Assembly: GCA_025351555.1 (NCBI GenBank)
Contig: JANXVS010000564.1
Location: 1-10,797, forward strand
Source of the DNA: Pseudomonadota bacterium
Lineage (GTDB): Bacteria; Pseudomonadota; Gammaproteobacteria; Xanthomonadales; Rhodanobacteraceae
DNA length: 10,797 bases
Direction: 5' to 3'
Shown here: positions 1 through 6,356 of the stretch, one piece after another
Numbering within the stretch: position 1 is the stretch's first letter
How the letters are laid out: the number at the start of each line of letters is the position of its first letter
Made by a program: the position numbers and the translations under genes
The notes under the pieces: generated by a model
Databases searched by the model: none
The model's input: only the letters and a program-made list of their open reading frames with translations
Told to the model about the DNA's origin: nothing

Positions 1-252
1 CTGGCACGACTCGCCGGCCGCGGCGATGGCACCCAAGGCGCGTTCAGCGCGCGCTCGCGTCATGTCGATGCGCTCGAACGTGTTGCGCTCCATCTGCACG
101 CAGCCGACGCAGCGCTGCGCGAGCAGCGCGCCGGCGAACTCGCTGCCGAGGAGCTGCGTCAGGCCCAGCGCGCCCTTGGCGAGATCACCGGCGAATTTTC
201 TAGCGACGATCTGCTCGGCGCGATCTTTTCAACCTTCTGCATTGGAAAATAA
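1..252 (+). CDS. mnmE: tRNA uridine-5-carboxymethylaminomethyl(34) GTPase MnmE, C-terminal fragment (5' partial)
   Basis: Frame 1 is open from the first base to the TAA at 250-252 and gives 83 residues. It has no start because the gene begins before the window. The end reads [25 protein letters not shown] when its pieces are joined, the characteristic MnmE/TrmE C-terminus. The terminal C-x-G-K motif (CIGK) supplies the cysteine and lysine essential for tRNA modification. The preceding Arg/Leu/Ala-rich helix, with the [10 protein letters not shown] stretch, matches the helical domain that resumes after the inserted G domain. In this family MnmE works with MnmG to install the cmnm5 group on wobble uridine U34 of certain tRNAs, using GTP hydrolysis. 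The GTPase motifs are outside the window, so their integrity cannot be judged. No convincing terminator lies in the 146 nt before the next gene. Confidence 0.95.
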   Translation: MARLAGRGDGTQGAFSARSRHVDALERVALHLHAADAALREQRAGELAAEELRQAQRALGEITGEFSSDDLLGAIFSTFCIGK

Positions 253-386
253 CGCGCGGTCGCACGCTGAAGAAGTAACTGAGTCGCGCAGGATTCTGTT
301 TGGGCAAGGGCCTCCGCGACCCTAGCTCGCTTGTGCGCTGGCGCATTCACCACGCGCCGGCAATAATCGGCTGGAACACAAATCCC

Positions 387-393
387 GGGGAGA
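387..393 (+). promoter_or_regulatory. Ribosome binding site fixing the peptidase start at GTG 399
   Basis: GGGGAGA ends 5 nt before the GTG at 399. It supports this start over the in-frame TTG at 300, which would place 33 polar residues ahead of a clear signal peptide. Confidence 0.65.
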
Positions 394-398
394 AACTC

Positions 399-2641
399 GT
401 GCGCGCAATTGCTCTCGCATTATTGCTGTTCGCTGCCACGCCATCGGCGCAAGCCGAGCAGTTGACGATCGACCGCATCTACGGTGGCGGCAGCCTCAGC
501 GGGCCGACGCCGAGCCAACTCAAGATTTCTCCCGATGGCGCGCGTGTCACCTTCCTGCGCGCGAAGGCCGATGATGCAACCACATTCGACCTGTGGGAAT
601 ACAACGTCAAGGCCGGCGCGACCCGCCTGCTGGTCGATTCAAAAACGCTGGCGCCGAACGGCGAGCAACTTTCCGATGTCGAGAAGGCGCGGCGCGAGCG
701 CGCGCGCATCGCCGGTCGCCACGGCATCGTCGAATACAGCTGGGCGCCGGACGGCAAAAAGCTGCTGTTTCCACTTACCGGCAAATTATACTTGTACGAT
801 CTGACCGCCGTGCACGCCAAGGCGCTGCGCGAACTCGACACCGGCGGCGAGGCGACCGACCCGCAGATCTCGCCGAAGGGCCGCTATGTTTCCTACGTCC
901 GCGAGCAAAATCTGTGGGTTATCGATCTTGCCAACAGCAAGGCGCATGCACTCACTCAGGATGGTGGCGGCAGCGTGCACAACGGCGAAGCCGAGTTTGT
1001 CGCCCAGGAGGAAATGAATCGCTTCCACGGCTACTGGTGGGCGCCGGACGAATCCGCGCTCGCGTTCGAGCGCTATGACGAGGCCAAGGTGCCTCGGGTT
1101 AAGCGCTCCGAGGTCTACGCCGACCGCAGCGAAGTGATCGAGCAGCGCTATCCGGCGGCGGGCGCGGCGAACGTCGAGGTCAAGCTCGGGATCGTAGCGC
1201 CAGGCGGCGGCGCGACGCGTTGGGTCGACTTGGGCGCGAATGCGGATATCTATCTGACCCGCGTGGATTGGCTGCCGGATGGCAAGCGCCTCGCCTATCA
1301 GCTGATGCAACGCGATCAACAGCACCTGGATTTGATCCTGGTCGATGCCGCGACGCTAGGCCGGCGCACGTTGCTGAGCGAAACCAGCAAGACCTGGATC
1401 AATCTCAACGACGATCTGCATTTTCTAAAAACACAGGACGCGTTTATCTGGGGCAGCGAGCGTTCCGGCTTCGAGCATTTGTATTTGTATACTCTCGACG
1501 GCAAATTGCAACACGCGCTCAGCACGGGTGCATGGAACATCGATGGTGTGCTCGCGATTGACGAACGCGCCGGCGTGGTCTACGTGGATTCGAATCGCGA
1601 TTTCGTTCCCGATCGCCAGCTCTATGCGTTGCGCCTGGATGGCAGCAGCGCGGATGCGCCAAAACGGATTAGCCAGGGCGACGGTACGCACTCAGTTGAA
1701 TTCAGCAAGGACGCGCGCGTCTACGTCGACAGTTTCGCCGATCCGAAGACGCCGCCGCAGGTTTCCGTGCACGCTGCAGACGGCCGTTTCCTCGCCTGGA
1801 TCGAGCAGAACAAACTCGACGAGCAGCATCCGTACTGGCCTTATCGCGATGCGCACATCGTTGCGGAATTCGGCACGTTGCCGGCGGCGGACGGCGAGCC
1901 GCTGTACTACCGCCTGTACAAGCCAGCACATTTCGATCCGGCGCAGCACTATCCAGTGTTCGATACCTACTACGGCGGCCCGCACGGACAAGTCGCCGTG
2001 CGTGGCTGGGCCGATTATTTCGCCGAATACATGGCCCAGCACGGCTATGTCGTGTTCACCCTCGACAACCGCGGCATGGCGCGGCGTGGTCGCCAATTCA
2101 GCGACGGTATCTACAAGCAACTCGGCAAAATCGAAGTCGAGGATCAGGTTGCCGGCATCCACTGGCTGAAGTCGCAGCCGTGGATCGATCCGGCGCGCAT
2201 CGGCGTGTTCGGCTGGAGCTATGGAGGTTACATGACGGCGATGTTGCTGGCCAAGGCCTCGAACGAGATCGCGGCGGGCGTCGCCGTGGCGCCGGTGATC
2301 GACTGGAGTCTGTACGACACCTTCTATACCGAGCGGTACCTCGACACACCACAGCACAATGCGCAGGGCTATGAACTATCCGGTGTGCAGCACTGGCTCG
2401 ATGGTTTGAAATCGCCGCTATTGCTCGTGCACGGCATGGCCGATGACAATGTGCAGTTCAGCAATTCTACCAAGCTGATGCCGCGTTGCAGGAGCGCGGC
2501 ACGCAGTTCCAGTTGATGACTTATCCCGGTGGCAAGCACGGCTTGTCGACCCCGGCGATGCGTAAGCATGCGTTCCATGCGATCGCCGATTTCTTCGACG
2601 CGCAGGTGAAAGGTGTCAAAGTGGATAATTCCACAAAGTAA
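399..2641 (+). pseudogene. Secreted dipeptidyl-peptidase IV-like S9 serine peptidase, frameshifted near its 3' end
   Basis: As read, the frame from GTG 399 stops at 2514-2516 (705 aa). Adding one base next to 2480 restores a 747-aa protein ending at TAA 2639-2641. The start has a GGGGAGA RBS and encodes a signal peptide (hydrophobic ALALLLFAA, cleavage probably after SAQA, about residue 19). A beta-propeller region follows (about residues 40-490), then an alpha/beta-hydrolase domain. Adjacent glutamates E204-E205 in AQEEMNR match the pair that binds the substrate N-terminus in DPP IV. The nucleophile is S607 in GWSYGG and the acid is D682 in HGMADDNV. The catalytic histidine, in GGKHGL (codon 2537-2539), is only in the shifted frame, so the uncorrected product should be inactive. 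The family removes N-terminal dipeptides, often Xaa-Pro, outside the cytoplasm. Either this is a real loss-of-function mutation or one G of a GG pair is missing from the sequence. The family call is firm; gene status is not. Confidence 0.9.
2478..2484 (+). other. Frameshift site in the S9 peptidase gene
   Basis: Up to ATG 2478-2480 the frame starting at 399 encodes conserved DPP IV sequence (SNSTKLM). From GCG 2483 the conserved text (ALQERGTQFQLMTYPGGKHG) continues in the next frame. The simplest repair is one extra G, so that ATGCCG becomes ATGGCCG and reads LMAALQERG. There is no slippery heptamer or long homopolymer here, so programmed frameshifting is unlikely. Confidence 0.85.
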
Positions 2642-3319
2642 TCAATGCACCCAGCGCCCGCCACGCCGGCGGCGCGGGTCTGCCGGATCATCTGCGGCAG
2701 CGGCGCGACCGGCCAACTCTTCCGTCGTTGGTGGTTGCTCCTGCCAGTAATGCGCGACCGCAGCGACCGCGGCCGGCATCTGCGCCAGACAGTCGTCGTA
2801 TTCCTGCTCGTTCAACGGCGCGAAGTCGGCGTCGGTGGCGAAGACACCTTCTTCGACGGCCAACGCCATGATCGGACCGAGTAGTTCGGTCAGCTGCGAG
2901 TCCGCGCCCAGGCGCGCTTCCCACAGGCGCGCGCGCAGATCCACACCGCGCGAAAAACCTTCGCACCAGCCAAGCGCGCTGAGTGCGCTGTCGCCATCGT
3001 CGAGTTCGATTTCACCCAGGATCGGCTCGTAACTGTCGGTTTCGATTTCCAGCTCGACGTTCTCGTTCAGTCGCGCCAGTAGTTCGAGGATGCGCTTGCC
3101 TTCATCCGCGTCCGCGAACGGCGCATGCAGCACCTCCGGAAGCCATTCGTCCGGTATTGCGCGCTCCGGTCCGATCGCAATCGCGCTCAACATGCCGTGC
3201 ACGCCATCGAGCAACAGCGCATCTTCACCGGCGTGTGCGCGCAGAAACAAATCGAGTTCTTCCAGTTCGGTATCGTCCAGCGACGCCGGCCAATCCGCTT
3301 CGTGAATAAAATCAGACAT
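2642..3319 (-). CDS. UPF0149 family (YecA/YgfB-like) protein
   Basis: This 225-aa acidic protein (MSDFIHEADWP...) starts at ATG 3319 and ends at TGA 2644-2642. The N-terminal half has the UPF0149 pattern: a helical ELEELDLFLRAHAGEDALLLDGVHG stretch (read in pieces), then AIGPE and a DEWLPEVL motif, then a Glu/Asp-rich middle and a helical C-terminal half (WCEGFSRGVDLR). It lacks the C-terminal cysteine-rich SEC-C zinc motif of YecA and ends instead in a basic PRRRRGGRWVH tail. The biochemical role of the family is poorly defined, so none is assigned. Its ATG lies inside the end of the exonuclease III gene (ATGTCTGA, 8-nt overlap) with no obvious Shine-Dalgarno sequence, which suggests translational coupling. 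A reading 33 codons longer upstream would lie inside xth and lacks family similarity, so I chose the internal ATG. Its stop codon directly abuts that of the convergent peptidase gene. Confidence 0.85.
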   Translation of the reverse strand: MSDFIHEADWPASLDDTELEELDLFLRAHAGEDALLLDGVHGMLSAIAIGPERAIPDEWLPEVLHAPFADADEGKRILELLARLNENVELEIETDSYEPILGEIELDDGDSALSALGWCEGFSRGVDLRARLWEARLGADSQLTELLGPIMALAVEEGVFATDADFAPLNEQEYDDCLAQMPAAVAAVAHYWQEQPPTTEELAGRAAAADDPADPRRRRGGRWVH

Positions 3320-4082
3320 CGGATAATTCCAGAACGACCGGCGTGTGATCGGATGGCCGCTCCCAGGTACGCGGGGTGCGGTCGATGCTCGCGCTGCGGC
3401 AGCGCGCGCGCAGGGCATCGCTGACCAGGATCAGATCGATGCGCAGGCCCAGATTGCGGCGAAACCCGGCCTGCCGATAATCCCACCAGCTGTAGTGCCC
3501 TGCGTCCTGGGTAAACAGGCGGAAGCTGTCGTGCAGGCCAAGATCGGTGATCGACTTGAGCGCCGCGCGCTCTGGCGTTGAGCACAGGATCTGCTCGTGC
3601 CACGCGACGGGATCATGCACGTCGCGATCATCCGGAGCGATGTTGAAATCGCCCAAAACGACCATTTGTGGAAAACGCTGCAACTCATCCGCAAGGAACG
3701 CGCGCACTTTGGCCAGCCAGTCGAGTTTGTAGGCGAATTTTTCGCTGCCCATCGCCTGGCCGTTGACCACATACAGGTTGACGATGCGCACGCCGCCGAC
3801 GGTGGCGGCGAGAATTCGCCGTTGCGGATCATCGAGTCCGGAGATATCGGTCACGTGTTCGGCAGGATCATCGCGCGCCAGAATTGCCACGCCGTTGTAG
3901 GTTTTCTGTCCGGAGAACACGCAGCGATAGCCGAGCGCGCTGATGGCGTCGAGTGGAAACTTGCCGTTCTCCATCTTGGTTTCCTGCAACGCCACCACGT
4001 CGGGCGCGGCGCCGCCGAGCCACTCGATGAGATGTGGCAGGCGCACGTTGAGCGAATTGACGTTCCAGGAGGCAATTTTCAT
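3312..4082 (-). CDS. xth: Exodeoxyribonuclease III (AP endonuclease, Xth family)
   Basis: This 256-aa protein starts at ATG 4082 and ends at TGA 3314-3312. It has the full exonuclease-endonuclease-phosphatase motif set: N-terminal MKIASWNVNSL with N7, metal-binding E34 in LQETK, Y104 in VNLYVVNG, D145 and N147 in GDFNIAP, an IDLILVS motif, and D245-H246 in ERPSDHTPVV. Length and order match ExoIII. In base excision repair such enzymes cut 5' of abasic sites and degrade duplex DNA 3'-to-5'; the protein should be cytosolic and magnesium-dependent. No Shine-Dalgarno sequence precedes the ATG. A TAGAAT hexamer ends 6 nt before it, so a leaderless transcript is possible. The gene lies 99 nt downstream of prlC and overlaps the UPF0149 start by 8 nt. 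The family call is strong; the exact substrate preference within the family is inferred. Confidence 0.96.
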   Translation of the reverse strand: MKIASWNVNSLNVRLPHLIEWLGGAAPDVVALQETKMENGKFPLDAISALGYRCVFSGQKTYNGVAILARDDPAEHVTDISGLDDPQRRILAATVGGVRIVNLYVVNGQAMGSEKFAYKLDWLAKVRAFLADELQRFPQMVVLGDFNIAPDDRDVHDPVAWHEQILCSTPERAALKSITDLGLHDSFRLFTQDAGHYSWWDYRQAGFRRNLGLRIDLILVSDALRARCRSASIDRTPRTWERPSDHTPVVLELSDV

Positions 4083-4088
4083 GGGGTT

Positions 4089-4094
4089 ATTCTA
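4089..4094 (-). promoter_or_regulatory. Possible -10 element giving a leaderless xth transcript
   Basis: On the minus strand TAGAAT (5 of 6 matches to TATAAT) lies 6 nt before the xth ATG, which would put the transcription start at or within the start codon. No good -35 hexamer lies 16-18 nt upstream (GCAGGA at 17 nt), so the call is weak. The absence of a Shine-Dalgarno sequence fits it. Confidence 0.3.
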
Positions 4095-4141
4095 ACAATA
4101 CCGTTCGTGCTTCCTGCTTGCGGAGCAATGGGGTTTCCAAG

Positions 4142-4163
4142 GGGGAGAGGCGCAGCTCTCCCC
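4142..4163. terminator. Hairpin between prlC and xth (possible weak terminator or attenuator)
   Basis: GGGGAGAG (4142-4149) pairs perfectly with CTCTCCCC (4156-4163) around a 6-nt loop, 19 nt after the prlC stop in the direction of transcription. No T-run follows on either strand, so it is not a textbook intrinsic terminator. It may reduce read-through from prlC into xth, or protect an mRNA end. Confidence 0.45.
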
Positions 4164-4181
4164 TGTGTGGGGCAACGTCGC

Positions 4182-6224
4182 CTAGGCGGCCAAGCCATAA
4201 CTGCGCAGCAAGGCCTCCGGCTGCGGTTCGCGGCCGCGGAACTCGACAAACGATTCCAGCGCCGGACGCGAGCCGCCGACGGCGAGGATGCTGCGCCGGA
4301 ACGCGTTGCCGGCAGACGGATCAAGTGTGCCGGCTTCATTGAATCGGGCAAATGCATCGGCCGACAGCAGTTCCGCCCACAGATAACTGTAATACCCAGC
4401 CGCATAGCCGCCAGCGAAGATATGGGTAAAGCTGTGCGGCATGCGCTGCCACGGCGGCGGCGTGATCACCGCTACGTCGCGTCGCACCTCGGCGAGCAAT
4501 TCCAGCGCGCGTGCGCCGCGCGCTGGGTCGTATTCCAGGTGCAGGCGAAAATCGAACAAAGCCAGCTCAAGCTGACGCATCAGGAACAGGCCGGCATGGA
4601 AATGCCGCGCGGCCTGCATGCGCGCGAACAAGTCATCCGGCAACGCCGCGCCGGTTTGCCAATGCCGCGCAAACAGATTCAGCGCCTGCTGCTGCCAGCC
4701 GAAATTTTCCATGAACTGGCTGGGCAGCTCGACCGCGTCCCATTCCACGCCGCTGATGCCAGCGACGCCCGGGTAGTCCACTTCGGTGAGCAAATGATGC
4801 AGGCCGTGACCGAACTCGTGAAACAAGGTGAGCACGTCATCGTGGGCTAACAGCGCCGGCTGGCCATCAAGCGGCGGCGCGAAATTGCAGGTCAGATACG
4901 CGATCGGCGGATGCGTGTCTCCACCGTCGCGAAAACGCGAGCGGCACACATCCATCCAGGCGCCGCCGCGTTTGCCGGCGCGGGCATACAAATCCACAAA
5001 GGCACCTGCGCGGACGCGTCCATCCGCATCGAGTACATCGTAGTAGCGCACGTCCGGATGCCAAGTTTCGACTCCATCGCGCGCGCGCAGGCTCACGTCG
5101 AACACGCGCGATGTGATCTGGAACAGGCCGTCGAGTACCGCCGGCAGTGGGAAGTAGGGCTTGAGTTCCTCTTCGCTCAGATTGAATTGCTGCAGGCGCA
5201 GTTTCTCCGCCGCGTAGCTTATATCCCAGGGTTGCAACGTGCTCAGATCTAGCTTGGTTGCGGCGAATTCACGCAGCTGCACCAGTTCGCGTTCGGCCAC
5301 GGGTTTGGCGCGGCGAACCAGATCGTGCAGGAACGCGAGCACGTGCTCCGGCGTCGCCGCCATCTTTGTCGCCAGCGATTCCTCGGCGGCGTTGGCGAAG
5401 CCGAGCAAGGTCGCAGCCTCGTGACGTAAGCTAAGAATTTGCTCGATGCGCGTGGCGTTGTCGAAACGACCTGCGTGCGGGCCCTGATCCGATGCGCGCG
5501 TTTGATAGGCGGTGTATACGCGTTCGCGCAGACCGCGATCCTCCGCGTAGGTGAGGATTGCCTGCACGCTCGGCTGCTTGAGCGTGACCAGCCAACCATC
5601 GCGGCCGGCCTCCTGTGCGTACTGGCGCAACAGCGCGCGTTCAGCCTGTGGCAGGCCGGCCAGAGCGGTCTCGTCGAGCGGCTCGGACCAGGCCTCGCTG
5701 GCATCGAGCACCGCTTCCTCGAACTCGGTGGCCAGGCGCGTGAGCGTGTTGGCGATCTCGCGGAAGCGCGAGCGCGCCGGTTCCTCCAGCGCCACGCCGG
5801 ACAGGCGGAAATCACGCAGCGCGTGTTCGACCAGAGTCCGCGCGGCTCGCGGCAAAGTGGAAAATTCCACATTATCTGCCACCGCCTTGACCGCCGCATA
5901 CAACTCACGGTTCTGGCCAAGCTCGGCGGCGTGATCACTCAGAAGTTGCTCGGCCTGGGTGTAGACCGCGCGCAGGGCATCGGAATCCTTCACTGCATGC
6001 AAATGCGACACCGGCGACCAGACCTGCTCGAGGCGCGCTTCGAATTTCTCCTGCGGCAGCATCGTGTTGGCGAAGGTGCGCGGCGCGGCATCGGCCAGAA
6101 GGGCATCGATACGCGCACGATAGTCGGTGAGAAGCGTCTCGATCGCCGGCAGCACCTGCCCGGGTTCGATCGCGGAGAAACGGGGCAGCACGCTGTCAGA
6201 CAGCAGGGGATTGGCAGTCGTCAT
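4182..6224 (-). CDS. prlC: Oligopeptidase A, M3 family zinc metallopeptidase
   Basis: From ATG 6224 (MTTANPLLSD...) to TAG 4184-4182 this encodes 680 aa, the usual OpdA length. A TTG nine codons upstream (6251) is possible, but the family begins near T-NPLL, and neither start has a clear Shine-Dalgarno sequence. The zinc site is H469-E470-F471-G472-H473, with E499 in WDAVELPSQ as the likely third ligand; E470 is the catalytic base. N-terminal blocks (VSHLHAVKDS, LRDFRLSGV, LDASEAW) and the C-terminal FTHIFAGGYAAGYYSYLWAE are also conserved M3A segments. There is no signal peptide, so it is cytosolic. In enteric bacteria the enzyme degrades short peptides, including cleaved signal peptides and proteasome-like protease products. 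It is probably the first gene of a minus-strand group with xth and UPF0149, and is divergent from the patatin gene. All key residues are intact. Confidence 0.96.
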   Translation of the reverse strand: MTTANPLLSDSVLPRFSAIEPGQVLPAIETLLTDYRARIDALLADAAPRTFANTMLPQEKFEARLEQVWSPVSHLHAVKDSDALRAVYTQAEQLLSDHAAELGQNRELYAAVKAVADNVEFSTLPRAARTLVEHALRDFRLSGVALEEPARSRFREIANTLTRLATEFEEAVLDASEAWSEPLDETALAGLPQAERALLRQYAQEAGRDGWLVTLKQPSVQAILTYAEDRGLRERVYTAYQTRASDQGPHAGRFDNATRIEQILSLRHEAATLLGFANAAEESLATKMAATPEHVLAFLHDLVRRAKPVAERELVQLREFAATKLDLSTLQPWDISYAAEKLRLQQFNLSEEELKPYFPLPAVLDGLFQITSRVFDVSLRARDGVETWHPDVRYYDVLDADGRVRAGAFVDLYARAGKRGGAWMDVCRSRFRDGGDTHPPIAYLTCNFAPPLDGQPALLAHDDVLTLFHEFGHGLHHLLTEVDYPGVAGISGVEWDAVELPSQFMENFGWQQQALNLFARHWQTGAALPDDLFARMQAARHFHAGLFLMRQLELALFDFRLHLEYDPARGARALELLAEVRRDVAVITPPPWQRMPHSFTHIFAGGYAAGYYSYLWAELLSADAFARFNEAGTLDPSAGNAFRRSILAVGGSRPALESFVEFRGREPQPEALLRSYGLAA

Positions 6225-6304
6225 CTGGGATTGGCCGGAAAGGAACTGCAAACTTGGTGCACGTCAGTCGGAAAATCAAGCTTTGCGTTCGGAGCCGAGC
6301 CGGA

Positions 6305-6330
6305 TTGCGTTAGCATGTTGCGTTAGCATG
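6305..6330. repeat. Perfect 13-bp tandem duplication in the prlC/patatin divergent region
   Basis: TTGCGTTAGCATG occurs twice head to tail (6305-6317 and 6318-6330) with no mismatch, inside the 132-nt region between the divergent starts at 6224 and 6357. Each copy contains TTAGCAT, which resembles a -10 box, but no -35 at proper spacing supports a promoter. It could be a recent slippage duplication or a paired operator. Confidence 0.85.
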
Positions 6331-6344
6331 CGCACAGCGCAGCG

Positions 6345-6350
6345 GCGAGG
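6345..6350 (+). promoter_or_regulatory. Ribosome binding site for the patatin gene
   Basis: GCGAGG ends 6 nt before the GTG at 6357 and supports this non-ATG start. The ATGs inside the upstream tandem repeat (6315 and 6328) lie in other frames or have no RBS. Confidence 0.5.
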
Positions 6351-6356
6351 TTAGCG

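Noticed and set aside
300..398. Upstream TTG start for the S9 peptidase
   Set aside because: It would put 33 polar residues ahead of a good signal peptide, and GTG 399 has a GGGGAGA RBS.
2478..2484. Programmed ribosomal frameshift in the S9 peptidase
   Set aside because: There is no slippery run, no internal Shine-Dalgarno and no family precedent known to me; mutation or sequencing error is simpler.
3320..3418. Upstream extension of the UPF0149 gene
   Set aside because: The extra 33 residues lie wholly inside xth and look like out-of-frame sequence; ATG 3319 begins the family-like protein.
3597..4850. 417-codon plus-strand open frame across xth and prlC
   Set aside because: It is antisense to two genes with complete catalytic motifs, crosses their intergenic region and has no recognisable domain; long antisense frames are common in GC-rich DNA.
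5439..6326. 295-codon plus-strand open frame antisense to prlC
   Set aside because: prlC is intact and conserved here, and the antisense frame runs through its N-terminal coding region without its own RBS or motifs.
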